A stretch of DNA of 64,000 bases from positions 1,743,501 through 1,807,500 of the forward strand of contig NC_134383.1 in assembly GCF_035582795.1 (NCBI RefSeq). Direction: 5' to 3'. Position numbers and translations under genes: made by a program. The notes under the pieces are model-generated. The model was given only the letters and a program-made list of their open reading frames with translations, was not told the DNA's origin and searched no databases. Each line of letters starts with the position of its first letter. The stretch's first letter is position 1. Positions 46,701-62,400 of the stretch are shown here, in pieces. Source of the DNA: Mycteria americana (lineage: Eukaryota; Chordata; Aves; Ciconiiformes; Ciconiidae).

Positions 46701-47249
46701 AATTAAATTTAAAAAGATAGTAAGTGTAATGCTACTAAAATAAACAGCCTGTAATTCATAAACAAACCTCATTGTCATAAGTTATCACTAAGACTGAGCG
46801 CTTGGTGAAATTAAGACCAACATATTTAAGCAGGTAAGTATGAGGTTTAAGGTTTAGGCAAAGTGTGAGATGATATCACACATGCGATACTGAATCATCA
46901 TCTAGCCACCAGAGGACAACGTATGGAGGGAAAAAAAGGATTCTGCAAAGTCACCACTCACAATTTATTTCTATTTTCTTCTAATACACTGGGTACCGTA
47001 CCCAAACTGGAAAGCAGACTTGACGAGCCATTGGTCAATGATTAACTAGCAAGGAACTCGCCAGTAAGAAAAGGCAACATCGTTTATTAAAGCAAACACA
47101 AGCTTTATGCAAGCTGTTATTTTAGTTGTTAGCCTAGATAATAAACTTCTTTCTCCTGATACTTACATTGATATTGTTTCACTGGCTTCTATGGAGGACC
47201 AGGAAACAATTTGAAAAGAGATTGAAAAGTTGTTGTGCTTTGAGTTAGT
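43709..47249. other. Intergenic DNA between TTC12 and the CR1/ZP-mucin 5' side
   Basis: About 3.5 kb without a supportable exon. It is AT-rich unique sequence with short ORFs only. Confidence 0.5.
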
Positions 47250-47255
47250 TTTATT
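47250..47255 (-). promoter_or_regulatory. Candidate TTC12 poly(A) signal
   Basis: AATAAA on the minus strand, about 75 nt after the TTC12 stop codon (47330-47332). Confidence 0.55.
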
Positions 47256-47329
47256 AAAGAAGAGAAGAAGAAGAAAATACTCAACAGCAAGTGATATTAA
47301 CAGCATGTTGCAAAGCTCTCGTGAGGATT

Positions 47330-47405
47330 TCAGATGCTATGCACGTATTTCATAGAGGAGTTCAGGATGGCCAGTCCATTGAGTTTCCGCAGTTGAAAAA
47401 TATGC
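47330..47405 (-). CDS. TTC12: TTC12 last exon (stop)
   Basis: Encodes HIFQLRKLNGLAILNSSMKY and VHSI to a TGA at 47330-47332, like the human LRKLHGMEILNSTMKY end. Acceptor GTCTTTTCAG. Confidence 0.92.
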
Positions 47406-50400
47406 CTGAAAAGACAACAGAAGAGTTGCTGGGGGAATATAAGATGCCTAACAATAAAAGTTTTAAGCTTCCACTGCTCTGCTATACCCCATGCCCAAAC
47501 TCTCAGGGATGTTTAGTGTTACATTCAATAAATTCCTCCTAAAGTAGCATGAGAAACAGAGTTTCTAGATTACTACTCCCCACAAAAAGGAAAATGAAAG
47601 TTCTAAATAGTACTTGACAATTGTTCAAATAGGTGACATTTCAAATTAACAAAACTAAGAAAATAAGGTGTTTCCATTTTATATCTCTGGAGTGTTTTGC
47701 AAATCTCAGAGCAGATACTTTCTCTATTGCTCATTTGGGATCTCCAACAGAAGCAAGGTACTGAAACTTTTGGAACCTAAGCATTATCCCTTGCTTTCTG
47801 CTGTGGTTCAGGATGTATATTAACAAGCTGAACTCAGTTCATCTGTCTGGAATGCAGTTCAAGATAAAGTTGACAGTTGGCAGCTTGCTAGAGCTTGGCA
47901 TACTCTTGGCAGGCAGCAGCAGACATTCTTTGCTGACATTTATACTTTTGTTTTGCTCTCATTATTGCTCTGACCTCTACAAACTTATCACTCCTCCTCC
48001 TTCCATTCTTCCAGCACAAGTAACATCAGAAAGCAAGGAGCTTTCTGAGCTCCTTGAAACATGTTAAGACAGACAACTAACAACAAAGGAACCCTAAAGC
48101 AGAACTGTGGGGACAGTACCTCAAGTGGGAATTCTAGTTGGAGGAAGTGTGATAGATTTCATGGAGTATTTATATCAACTAATCATCTGTCCTGTACCTG
48201 TTTGTTCTACAAATAGAATCAACTTAACACTGGTCAGCTTTTCAAGAATTATCACCTAATAACAACCAGGGGAACAATAGCTCTTTCACAATACCTTGGT
48301 TCAGCGACACAAAGCTTCCCCAGAGCAATTGCTGCATTCTCCTGCACTAAAGGTCTTGTAGCATCACCACCAGCATGTTTCAACAAAATCATCACAACAT
48401 TGGAATTCAGTAAGGATGTCGCTGCTCCAGGAACTACAAGGCACTGGCCAAGGCAGAAAGCAGCATTTCCCACAATCATTTCATCCTCTGAGTCCAAGAG
48501 CTTCAGCAGCACATTGAACCCTGGGAGAAAGAGAGATTAACTGTACAGACTGCACACAGATTTGTTCAAGTAGCACTGATAATTTCTCCTGTCTTTACCT
48601 AAACTCCTAGAGAGCAAGCATTGTTCCATAGCGGGCATTTTTCAAGAAAACCTGGAGGAGCAAGGGAATTTCATAGCAAGGTTCAGGATCCAGGATGCTG
48701 TCTCAGTTTCACCTGCCTAGATGCCTTTCTCACAAAACTGAATCTACACCCTAAGATGTTCTCTAGCATGGAGCATGTGTTTCTGCATTTGTTTAATATT
48801 TCTCTGAAAGTGAACATGCCACCTTTGCTGCTTGCAGGATCTTGCACTGGCCTCTCACCCCACCATACCAGCAGGGCAAGCACAGAGTAGAGCACTTGCA
48901 GTGCCAAGCTAAATGTGTTAAGACAGAAATGCTGTTGCGGAAAGAATAGCTGAAAAAAGGAACATAAAAAAGCTTTCTATATATCCTTAGCTAACATAAA
49001 ACAGCTCAGCTCATCTACTTCCATAACCTGTACTAATGTACAGCCACAGAGTATTTTCTCTATACTCTTGACACAGAGTTGTGTATCTCTTGCTGGCATC
49101 TGTAAGCAGCAGCAACATCTCAGGCCACAGGATCTAGAAACATTTAGACAGACCGCTTTCTAAATAAAATACAGCCACGGCTTTCACATGCAGGAAGTTT
49201 CCTTGGGGGTTGCATAAGTTTGCTTTGGTTTTCTTTCATGCTCCCATCTGTTCTTCCAGATCACATCCCACCTTTTCTGCTGCAATAAGATCTTCTGAAA
49301 AAGCAGTGCTGCTTCTGACAGCAACAGTGGCTGGAGCAGAAGCTGAACTAAGTGGCCCAGCTGGAATGCAATTTAACATCATGGGACTATAGCTTGATTC
49401 CAACAGGCTCCTAGCAACAGGGCAATGTCTGGGTTGGCAAACAGACATGACAAAAATAAGAAATAGTGACTTCTCAAAAGATTAATACCCAGAGTTTTGG
49501 TGGAAAGATTGAGAGTGAAGTGTTATTGCTAATTTGAGGAAGTGAAAGCTTCATCTACAGATGACAGTGAAACTAATACGGGGTGTACAAAAGGAAGATG
49601 ATGCTCTGTGAGGTTTTTAATGAGTGCAAATCCTTAGGGTTCAAGTTGAACTACAAGAGCTGACAGTTTCTTGACAGGTTCAACCATTTAGATAAAACTT
49701 AAGTATTCTCTGTTGTAGCTACATTAGCATTAATTGAACCTGGATTTTAAAGCAATCCAAGTAGTGTTATACTGCACGACTAGAGCAAATATACTCAACA
49801 ATATCCTAAGACACCTGGTCTGATATCATCACTCTGTCTCCATATCCATTTCCTTTTAATACCAGGCCAAATATCCACATGTAAATTGAAGGAAACTATA
49901 AACAGCCTCAACCTCTGGAAAACAGATGTCTAAATGAAGTTTCTTACTTTAGTCACTAACTTTGGGAAATACAACCCAATTCAGTTACGGTTTACAAGCA
50001 CTTTTTTCAAAATATACATATTTCTGGCTCTGAGAAAGCATACCAAGCCATTTTACTGAAGTGCAGTTTCTCTAACTTGGGCTCGTTATCTGATGTGCCT
50101 ATTTCCGTCCACACACAGAGCTAAGGCTCGTTAAGCACTATTTCAGGAGGTAAAAGAGCACATTACTCAGAAAGCATGGCCAAAGTCTTGCAAGAGTAAA
50201 ACCCAGTGTTCAGTTCCATTCTAGAAGGGAAGAAAGTAATTGGATGATACTGAGATTAACTCTCTGCATTCAGTCTCTAATTAGTGAAGTTGTCACTTAC
50301 TTTTATCTGACTTCACTAGATCTTCTTGAGCTTGTCTATTACTTCTGGTGCAAATGGAAAGGGTCTTTATACCATAATTGGATGTGATCTGTCCTCCAGC

Positions 50401-53400
50401 CTAGATTTGATTAGAATAAAGCATACATTAACAAACATACAGTTCATAACCCAACTTACTCAAGGTTACAGAATGGCTTAGGTACCATGGAGATAGTTAG
50501 GTATTCCTTATGCCTAACCCCAAATACCAAAGTAAGACCTTTGTAGAGTATGTATCTCAAGATGAACACAGGCTGAAAATGTCACAAGAACCATCTCTTT
50601 CCTGCCAGCAATGAACATACAAAGTTCCCTGAATCTCTGGAGCTCAATTCCTTTCAAACTATTAACGCCTCTGATGCTTGCTTGTTACAAGAGCCAAGCT
50701 GAGTGCCACAACCTTTTCCTAGACTAATTTTATCTGCATCATAGCAAATCTGTAGAATCCACATCAAGCTGGGTAGACACACATTCTGTTAGATACACAG
50801 ATATACAGCAAAACAGTGACTACAGATTAACGTATGTATTATTTAAGGAAAAATTGTTCCCAAGCTTGATTCAGCACTCACTGATAATCAGTGGAAAGGG
50901 CTCCACTGCTTTTCAGTGGTCCAAATTAGATCACACCAATTTTAAGCTTTAATCTTCCAACTGGGCCTGCAGTAGTGGATTCTTGAATTTGCAAGTCTCT
51001 GCAAGCAGAGCTGTGCACAGGCACCTGGCTTATACAGAAACAACTGAAAAATCTGGGCTATGGACCAGACTACAGAAGGCAGTCTAGTCTCCAAACTGGC
51101 TACCTATCTTAAAATTAAACTTGACAGCACTGTTACAATGGACAACACAGATGCAAACACATGCAGCCAGTGACTGCACAGGTCTTTCTCCAAGGGAAAG
51201 GAGGCTAAACACAGGAGCAACTATGGTTTTCTTAAGGGACAATACAAGCAGAAATAAAGTTAATTTTGTTAAATTAATTTACTTTCAAGAATTTAATCAT
51301 TTTCTTCACCACCCCTCTTTTCACTACTTCTTCTACCGCCGAGGAGGATGCTGGCAGGATGCGACTTAGCACTCCAATGGCTCTCTTAATTAGAAAACAG
51401 TGAGAGAGAAGCAAAAAAAAAAGTTTATTTGCCCAGACAACTTTAAGGAATTGTCAAATGATTTTGTTTTTGCAGAATAAACCCAAAAGTAATTAAAGGA
51501 GACATTTACAGAAATACAACAAAGAACATCTTTAGGACATGGCTTTTTTATTGCTTACTGGAAACTGAACTCAGCACAGCTTCAAAGACTCAGTGTACAG
51601 AGAGATGAGACCAAACTGAGATCAGGACAACTCCCTTTATGTTGATTTAGTGAAACAAATTCCTAGAAAGAAACCAGCCCAGCACTTCTGGTCTTGAGTC
51701 AAGTGAAACAGATCAGAAAAATTCATGTGAGCTCAGAGCCGAACGGACTCTGAGTCCACATCTGTTCCTACCCATTTGCCTTGAATAATTGCTATCTGTG
51801 GGAATTATACACCATTAATAGGAGTACAATCTCCTAGGTATGATTCACATACAAGAATTGTAAAAAGAAACAGCTGCTAAACACCCACATTTTTCTTGCT
51901 CCTTTGCTTCTAGACTGTTTTTTTTTTTTAGAGAGTTTTATATTGAAAACCATCCTAAGGATGAAATGATTTGTAAGAGCTTCTGCTAAGTACCTTTCAA
52001 GAGAACATTGAGAACCTCTTGCATCAAACAATATAAAAAACTGAATAATATAAGTGGTATATTATTTCTTTACTACTAATAATTATGAATGTTTTAGGCT
52101 TCAAAGCCTAATGTACAGACTTGCACAGGGCAGCAGTTTGCACTGAAGCGTTCAGGTCAGGTCAGCTAATACAATCTTTCGTTAGTCCATAGACATCCCA
52201 CTTACTGTCACAATCCTTTCATCCTTATCCCTGAGGAGAGACATGCACCTGCCACTTATGTCCACAGCAAAGTACTGAAACAACAAAGTGAAAAACCCAG
52301 GTCCAGCTGATTGCTGGGAAGTGTTAGAGCAGCAATGGGTTAACAGACAAAGTACTCTACAACAAAGAATCTGATGGAGATCAGGGAGCACATGGCAGTA
52401 AGTTATAACACTTCAGCACCCAGATGTAACTTAAGAAATTCTTCCTAATTTTGGAGTGTGCCAAGCATCTAAGAATACCCCATAATTGGAGACTGATGCC
52501 GAACAAAAGATTTATACCACTATGGAAAGGTACTGTATGTGCTTTACACTGTATTTGTCTCGTAACTCGGGGTGGGGGGGGGGGGGGGGGGGTGGAGGAG
52601 AAAATTTTGTAAATTTTTTTCACTTTTTACCTTACTTAAATTGTCAACTACCCTTAATAATTACCTTAAACACCAATAAAAATTAAAAATTAACGGAACA
52701 CTAGCAAAATCCAAGGTTGGCAGCCTTTAAGTGCTTCAGCATGCTTGATGTGAAAGAGGGCTCTCAATCCATCTAACGCAGTCAAGCTCTTTTTCCCTGT
52801 ACAGACTGCAAGGTCACAATATTCCACGGTCATTCCCTCACCTATTCTATTTGAATGATCTGGTATGACTTCAGTGACTTGCATCAGGCCCATTTACAGT
52901 GACAAGGGAGAAGGATGCTCTAACTGCTCAAGCAATTCTGAATCTCTGAGGAAATGATTATAAGAACACTACTACCAAAGAACATTCACAGATCTTGTAT
53001 ACCTGGATGATCACATTTGGTTCAAGCAGTAAGTTCATTATTAGGCCCAGCACTGCAAACAAACAATCCTGGTATTTGGGTGTGCTGACATCAAAGTATT
53101 CATCCTGCGTACAAAGGAGAGAAGAGTGCAATCAGTTCAGAGGTTTGGAATATGCACTTCCTCAGTCTTCTGTGTATTTACTTACATGGTGCATCAGCGT
53201 TCCCTGATGCACCATGAACACAGAAGGAAGAAAAAGTCCCATGAGCACCAGAGCTAATGATGCCTTTTTGATACAGATTCGTTCTTGTGTTTGTTTCACT
53301 TTGGTATCTAAAGCTGCAAGCTCCAAACTTCTGATGTTTAGGCAAGATCCTTTCCCACTCTCTGAATTCTTTAGTTTCCAAGGACTGAGTTCATACCACA

Positions 53401-56400
53401 TCCTTACCCTGAAAGGGGCCAGTTACAATAAGGGACCACTCACTCTCCTCCACCCAGCTATCAATCCACAACTTATGTGAACAATGGACCGCTTTGAGAC
53501 CTTTATCCAACTATCAGATTTGAAAGATCTCAGTCAAGGGTTCAGAGCTGTTAAGGGAGGCAGACAAACATGATCACACAAGTGCCATTTCCACAGGAGA
53601 TAGGGCTGAAAACACTGTTCTAGGGAGCTGTTAAGTTTCTTTACCACAAGCTTTAAGCATGCTTGCCAGCACTCTCTGCACTCGGCCATCTGCATTCGAA
53701 TGACTACATCTGCACACAGATTCCCCATGATGCCAATGCAACGGGCAAGGGCTGCCTGGTTCACCAGCTTGGCAGAGGTCTAAAAACAGAAGAGTGGAAT
53801 AACAAATGAAGAACGAATGACAAGGAAACAACAACTATGTGTTGCTATCCCTCTGGCAATGGAAAATGTGATTCCAGAATCTCTCTCACCTATGTTAAAT
53901 CCCAACTGTCCAAAGTTTGCAAGTCACTCTCATTTTCACAATGAATCTCCCGATGACATTTTAAGTCTTGGGAAAAAGTGACTGGATTCTGTGGTCCCTA
54001 ACCTCAGACCATGAATATTTCCTACTATCACTTACTTAGGTCACAGACCAGAACAGCCTCTGCTGCAGCTGTAATTCCAGTAAGGTATGTTCAAAAGGAG
54101 AGAGCAACAAGCACTGTAAAAGTGCTGTAACTATTGCATTGTCTTGGTGCTCGTTTGGAGAAGTGGAAGTATTTTACCTTCCAGCTGTATCTACTGTTCT
54201 GCAACAGAACCAATCTTCCCTATCATCTTCCCTCTTCCTGAGGACAGGTTTCTGTACCAACAGTATTGTAAGTTTGTAGTTTAAATAAACGATAACCAGG
54301 AAAGGGATCTGAACAACTAAACATTTTTACCTTGTGACCTAATGTCATCTCTTCACCCTGATCTCTCAGATTAGAAACAGAAAAAGTCACTATCCAAGAT
54401 ATAACCAGTTGGTGACAGTGGATTAAAGTCACATTAAGAAGAGCGTAACACAAAGCTGAGGGTGAAATCCTGGCCTCACAGATTACCAGTGCGAATCTGC
54501 AACCAAGTCCAGCATTTTCATTGAATATAAAACTCGTCACGTGTAGAAACCAAGCACTAAGTACTAGAGCCTGAGAATATTTTCCAGAGGAAAGTGTATG
54601 ATAAAACTGGATTTCTTATGCCTACAGAACTAGGGACACAGTAACTACTGTAGTTCTACAACAGAGGGGTTTTGTCTAGGAACAACTGGCTGCAAAACTG
54701 GAAAGAGTGGTCATAAGACATGTTACACAAAAGTAAACCAGAAATACAGAAACTAAGATCTTTCATACCAGTAAGTGGGTGAATAAAGGTAAAACACCTG
54801 TGGAAAGCATGACACGGCACTGGGTTCTGAACCTGTTGAGGGATAAAGAAAGCCATATTTGGACACTTAAAGCTTTAGACGAAAATCACAGATAAAGGCA
54901 ACACAACAGCAACATAAAGACAGGTAAACATCAGTCAGCAAATGTACCCTCACAGCAAAGGCAGCCAACAGCGTCTGTCACTAGCTCATTTAGTACATTT
55001 CAAAGTACAACTTTATAAGAAAGAATGAAGAAATCTAAGTTACCTTTCCTCTTCAGTTAAATCAGATAGTATGTTCATGGCACTGCTAGCCCTGGCATCA
55101 GTGCTGTTGACAAATGTCATCAAAATCTGCAGCCATCTGTTATTTAAAAAAACCCAAAATTTATGTCAGCTTTGGTTTAATTATTAAAGATCAAAATTGT
55201 ATTTTAAGTGCACCAACACAATTTATAATCTTAAACTCCTTTGTGTTCAGTAGGGTTTTGACCAAGCTGGATATACTAGGCCCTCCAAACATACTCAGTC
55301 ACCTAACTGACATTAGAACAATATTTTGGCACTAGATTCTCTCGCAACATTGTCCCTCTTTGCACAAGTACAGTGATTTTAGCACATGTACCAATTTCTG
55401 TCAGCATTAGAACATTTCATCAGCATGTAAGCTTCACAGACATTTGAAGCTAAGCTGCTTTTCTGCTGGCAAACATCTTGGGGACAGATAAGTAGAATGC
55501 AATGGTCAGGACCAAGAACACCATCAGCACAGCCCAGTACTGAACAGCTTCAACAGATTGTAAAGGCCTGCAGGGAATGTCAGTGTTGATGCTTGCATGG
55601 CTTAAAAGGACATGCTGAGCAAACCCAACAGTCTTTGGAGGGGTTTAACTAAAAAGCTTTATAGTAGCAAAGAAATAGTAATCTCCTGCCTGAATAAAAA
55701 GAGCATCATACCATTCACCCTTTGAGCTTTTGGAATAGTGTGTGCTTGTGGCTGTGGGATTTGAACTGCATGCAATTCACAGGACTTCAGACTGTGAACC
55801 CATAAGCTCTGCCAAACAAGTACATCTGCAGAGACGTGCTGGGGTTTCCACATGCCCCTCTACTGAGCTGAAATTCTCTGCCACTCTTCTCCAACTTTGT
55901 AGCACAGTGAGAGAACCTATAGTCTCGTCTGTTTTTGATGACAAGTCCAACTGCCGAGAAGCTCAGTATCTGCAACTTTACCTTCTGAACATCCTAACTC
56001 TTTTCAAGCATTCAGGCCCAGGATCTCTTTCAGAAGTTGACAGAAGATTTTTCAGGCTCCTGATATTTCAAGCCACAGTAATATTATCTGCCTTTTTAAA
56101 GCATCCTCTTAGATGCGGCTCATTTCTTTAACCTTTCCTCTAAGGAAAAATGTCTCTGGATTAATGTTGTATATAATATAGTGAAGCATGTTCAACTGTT
56201 GGAGAATCTTTTCTGTTCATCCATTACTTCAAACCATGTAGTGCAAACCAGTAAATTAAAATTTCTCCTCTGCTTAACTCTAGAAGGAAATAGCAGGACA
56301 ATATGATAAAGGTAATAGACTGTTGTTTCTTTCTCCACTCAGGGAGTCATGGCAACACTGAAAAATCATAAATACCAATTACCAAATGAGGAAAGAGTCG

Positions 56401-59400
56401 CAGCTTGAAACCATGAGCTATTAAGAGACAACAGTGTAAGCTCCTGATTGAGTGCTAGACAAACACACACTTACTGGTTTAAAAAAAGGCAACTATGCCT
56501 CAAACTTACATGAACATCCTCAGGAATAAGCCCTTTCTACTTAGTTTCACAGTCATCTTCAGATACAAAGTTTACTATATAGTTTTCCCTGCACACCTAA
56601 CTTTTACTTTTGCTTAGCTAGGCCTATCCCTCAAGGATAGAGGTCTCAATGTCATTGTGTTCGTTTCAGAAAGGCTGTCACCTTGGTGCTAGTGGAATGA
56701 GTTCTGAACATCTGTGAACCCAGGCATTAAGGAAATTTTTCCGAGGTATAGTAGTGTTTATTACTTGGTTAGGTCCTGGTGCCTGACCAGCAGTCTCCTC
56801 CCATTCTCATTCTCCAAGTAAAGAGAAATTAGTGCCAATGTCTCCTTTTGGATCTCCGATACCCCAGAAGAAAGCAGTTTCGGCAGCTGTGCATTCACAT
56901 CAGGGTGAGTCAACAGAAGACGCTGATTTTCTTCTGAAAATAGAGAAGATCTAAGAGCAATGTCACACACAATGGCATCCCCATTACTCTTATAATTTTT
57001 TTTTCCTAGGTGCTGATTTAAGAGGTTTAATGTCTTTATTTCATCCACTAATGTGCTCATTCACTCTGATGTGTTCATCTTGAGTAACACTCCTGCAGAG
57101 CAATGGCAAGGCAGAACACCCACTAATCTTCTCTCAGCTCCATTACTTCTACACATACACTGGTGTTTGAATTTCTACTCTCCCTAGCAACACGCTAGCT
57201 TCTCGGGCACCAAGCGCTTCTTCAAAGAGACACCAGAATTGTGACTACAAAGTGCTCCTCACTTCTTCAGCTGCCTGCAAACTGCTAGGGCCCAGGCTGT
57301 TCAGCACAACAGTACACTGCCCTGCCAGGAACAAACACATAAGCCACACAAGCCTGCACATTACTCTGAATTTACTGCTAACTACCTATAGGCAGAATAT
57401 AAAATGTGTTTTCTCCTTACCTTGCAGCATGAATATTCTCTTGGGCATCAGCTGGATCCCATCATATACAAGTCACCACAGATGCTGACGCCAAGCACTC
57501 TGTATTTTCCTTGTGTGGCACTCTGCACCATTTTACGACCCGCCACCACCCCCCCAGACCATTTCTCATCTACGTGATTACTCTGTAGAAAGAGAGGCAA
57601 GGGCTACCTGCTCAAGGACTACTGATTGCGAATACCAAAGGAATTCAGCCTTCTATAATGGTACTTCTATAAAACTCTGCTTTTTGCTGGTCTAACTGCT
57701 TAAAAAAGACAAAGTGATACAAGTGATATTATCTTAAAAGCAGCAATAATCACAGGGAATTTACTTTCCACCCCTTCAGTAGATTTAAAATGCTCACGGA
57801 AATAGACTGGAAATTTTATCTCATGATGCACAGAACTGTCAAAATTGTGGTTGCTGCTAGCAGTATACCTCCAACACTTGCATTTGACCTGTAAAACTTT
57901 GTTTACAATAAGATCTAGACCCCAGTGCTATGGGAAAGCAATGTTCATGCCAAACAACAGTTTTAGACACAGTAAGTACCATATTAACAGTGCATTAACA
58001 ATGATTAATGTTGATTACATAGTTTTACCATTCCCAGCACAGACAGCTTGCCAAAGGACAAGAAGAGAAACAGACAGATCCACTTCAGCAGCGTTCTTTC
58101 TCTCTGCACAGAAGCCCCTAAATTAGAAACGTTAGCTCGTAAAAAGAGCAAAGGACAGATCAAACAATTAGCTCTTTGGCTAGGGAAATCAGCAAAGTCC
58201 CACAGAGATGAGGATCTGCCACATGAACACTTAAGCTCATAAGCTCTAAACCCAGCTCACTGGTTAAACATTTTTAGGACTATCAAACTTGTTTTCCAGA
58301 GGACTTCCTCTGAGACCAGATTTATGATCTACTAGCTCTACTCTACCCTCAACACACACAGACCCTATACGAGCATTACAAAGCACAATGCAGGTGATAA
58401 ATTCAGTTCTGCACTGAGGTAGTTGTGGATAGCCAAGGTGTAAAAACCTTGTGCAAATTTGGAAGTGCTTCATCTCTTAAGTCTGTTTACAGCCAACACC
58501 CAAAATACTGACAAAGCCTAAAGAAGTCTCTGTGCTGCAGTCCCACTGACAGCCTTAAAGAATAGCTCTCCTGCCCCTGTTCAACCAGATCATGCTGTTC
58601 TGAACCAACTTAGTTGTGCAAAATTTTCAAATCGCATCTTTTGTACGTCTTACTTGTTTCCATTATCTATCTGAACCTGACTCAAATATACATTCAGACA
58701 AGAGATGCCTCAAAGACAAAGTTTATAAAGCAATACAGATAAATATTAAATTTGGTTTTTGATTACTGAAACACAATACAACAGCAGCCAAGAAAATACA
58801 GCAGCAGAAGACAAAGGTCCCCAGAGGTGATCCTCTTCCTGGATTACAGGATTAGAGAGTTTCACAGGTTACATTACAGAGCTATATGGCCAAATATTTA
58901 GTGATGGCAAATTAATAGCACCAGAGAGTCTAGCCAGGTATACTTAAAGCAACTAAGTGCTTTCAGACGTTCTTTAATATTAAGGTTTTTTTACAAGTGT
59001 GCTCTCACCACAAGAGATAGGATAACTGTACAGAAATCGGAGACAGAAGCAGAAATTCATTAATTCTGTTCACTGCATCTAAGAGAGCACGTTTGTATAA
59101 AAGTCAGATATAAGTCAGTCCATTCAGACATTAAAATCTGTTATTACATTGTCTTTTGATCATTTCATCTGCATTTCAAGAGGTGATTGTGTTTCTTGAA
59201 AACAATATTTTCATTTCCTCATGCTGTAACACCCTACTGTTCTCCTTTGGAGAGCTCTTACCGTCTTACAATCTCGTTGTCTTTGAGGATACTGAACCCA
59301 TTGTTTGTTCTAAATAGAGTTTGCTCAGTGCCTGAAAAATTCAGAGATAAACAAATCAGCTCTATGATCCATCTGGCTGATGTATCATCGTGAAGGCAGA

Positions 59401-62400
59401 CTCCTGCTCTTCTATAACACAGTGTTAAAAGAAAAGGTCACTGGATCAACAGCTTTGGGGAAAGAACATCATTAAAAGAGGGGAAAAACTCCAAGAATGC
59501 TACTTGAAGTAGAAGCAGCTTTGAAGCTGAAGACCGCTCTAATTCATGCCTGGGCCTGTAGAGAACAACTGACTTCAAGTTAAAGGCTTTTTAGGAAGAC
59601 TGAAACATGAGACTGGCTTTGCAAATCAATATGCTTTAACAGCGAATTACAAGTATTTCTAAACAAATGAAACAGCTCTTCAGAGACCCAAATCCGTAAG
59701 TAATCTTAACAGCTCAGCTACAACATCAGTCTAGTTCCGAAAAATGGATGTAAATATCTACTGGCCAGAAATTTTGAAATATCAAACATTGCTGATTTTA
59801 TGTTTTAAATATAGGAATAGTTTTTCTGTTCCTTTAAAAACTACTCCACTTCTATTCATCTACTTGGATTACAACTCCCATGATCAACAAGCTTTGCATC
59901 AAATACTTACAACCTTTCACGGCTTCTGTCAAAAGCCTGATCCCTCCTGTATAGTAGAGGATATTCTGATCAGGCCTATCAAGTTTCTGCAGCAGTTCTT
60001 TTATGGACAGAGCGGCAAGCTTGCCAGACTGAACTTCGCTCATTGCTCTCTCTTCATCTTTCATTCTTTTTTCCTCCAAGTTTACCTCGTTCATACAGTC
60101 TTGGGCGAAAAAAGGAAAAAAAAGAAAAAAACAAACCATGGCAGTTAAATGTTTTGATACGGTCAAGTTTCAAGTAAAAAAAGAAGTTGACTCCATGACA
60201 GAGAGAATACTACTTCCTACACATAGATGTACAGAATGACCCACAGCTCTGGTGACTGAAACAGAGCTTAAAGAAGAAACAATCAGAAACAAAAGCTGCA
60301 TTGAAGAGACTCCATCAAAAGTTCTGAAGAGCAGAACAGTGGTTTTGATTAAGTTCCATCTTGATCAGAAAACAAGGGATGACAGTGTAAAAATTTCTAT
60401 TTCTTACCTTTAAATAGGCTTTCCTTTTGGGGATCAATTTGTAAGATCTTCTCATAACACTGCCTGGACTTAACAGAGAAAAGAAACAGGCTCTCAACTT
60501 AAGATAAAAATGGGAAGATGATAAAAATTATATCCTAGTCAGAGTCATCCTGTTTAAGCCCAAAAGTTCTTGGGCCACAGTACTTAATAAGTGTGAAAAA
60601 TAAAATCTATGGAGAAACACAAGTCAAAACTTTCATAATTAAAAGTGTAAGCGGAATATTATTCTCTGCCCCTACATCTGCCTGCTATTTCAAAATTAAA
60701 AGGAAAATTTCAGTAGTAGGAACTAGTACTAGTAGGAACAAAAAAAGCAAAGTTCCAGTGAGAAAACAGAAAATGAAGCATAGCATTAAAACTGCAGGAA
60801 CTGTAACTATCAGCAGGGATCGGACATGTGCATCTTGTATCTTCATCTTCTATTTGTGCATTTTGTGTATCTTGAGCATGTGCTCCGACTTAAACCGATC
60901 ACCAAGCTTGCAACAGGGAAGAACCTTCTTCACACATCAAGCTGTCAAGAACCCCTCAAGGTGGATTTCATGTAGACTTGTATTGTCCATGCTCTACAGT
61001 TATTTCTAGTGAAGTCATTTCTAGTGAAGTCATTTCTAGTGAAGTCATTTCTAGTGAAGTCATTTCTAGTGAAGTCATTTCTGACAGGATCAGAAATACT
61101 TTTGAGCTTGCCTGCTCTCCTCTTCAGGCTCTTTATTATTTTTGAAGATGAAGGGTCGGGGATTTACTAAAATATCTGGCAGTTTATTTCAAGCTCAAGT
61201 ATTTGTTAATAGGATGCCCATTATTTTAATAGTATTTATGCTTCCATTAGGTTTTCACACATGAAATGCAGAATTAAATCTTTTGTTTGACATCCATTTC
61301 ACTAGGATCTTGGAAAAAAAAAGATGGTATCACTCTCACTAGCATCCTTCATCTTAACAGTTCACTTAACTTCAAACACATAGAGATTTTTCTCATCCAC
61401 AGGTGACGTGCAATCATTTCTTAGTTATATGCAGCAACAGTTTAATAACAACCGCTGCACAGAGCAATTTAGGATAAAAACGTGAAATACATTTTACTCA
61501 ATTGTCTCTTTGGGGGAAATGTAGTCACTGCTAGTAGACTGCAATCACAAGAGTCTGCAGTACCTGACAAGGACATTCCTTCACTCTGATCCTTACCTGA
61601 GCTGAAATATGGCACTTCCAGCACTACCGCTTCCCTGAGCGCACATTGCTAATATCAGTCTTGAAGCACTTCAACAGAAGTGCCAGTCATGGGATTCTCT
61701 GAGCATATACACAATCTTTGCAGACTCCCCAGACTCACCCAGTCTAGACCCAAGCCTCACAGCACTGGAGTAAAGCTTGCTGTCTTGGTGTCCGACAGCC
61801 AAGTGGTGACAAATTCCCACCAGATAAACCATGTACACCAAATAGAAAATTCCCTCATTCTTTTGAGGTTGATTAGAGTACAAATTGACACAGCTACACA
61901 GAAGTGTCCTCCTACATTTTGTGTGTACCAAAGTAAAGGATACAGGCTATTTTACTAAGATGTGGAAAGACTTGATTTTAGAATTATTAGTCTTTGCAAA
62001 GCACAGAGAATTTCTCTCAAGTCTAAAGGCTCAACATACTTTCATTTGTCCTATTCTTAAGATAACAAATTTCTCCCTCTCACCCACAAGATCACATCAA
62101 AAGCAGAACAAAACACGATCCTATGGCCACAAGATTTAGTCAGCTTACCTCACTGTAGCGCTTAAGTGCCAGGTGAGTTTTCCCCATTAGAAAATAGGCT
62201 TTAATACATTTTTCATTGCACTGTGTTAAAAAAGGAATTATTAATTATGTGTTTAGAAATGTTAACCTTTTAATATTTTTTCCAGCTTTCTGATTAATAG
62301 TTATAGCTGGCCAAAATAACTGTAAGAACAGAAGAGGGTATTCATACCATCTACTAGACGCATCTAAAGTTTATATGCTGAATTATTACCTACAGGTACC

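Noticed and set aside
55742-56131. 129-codon plus-strand ORF in a TTC12 intron
   Set aside because: No recognisable domain or splice sites, and it lies between two well-supported TTC12 exons on the other strand.
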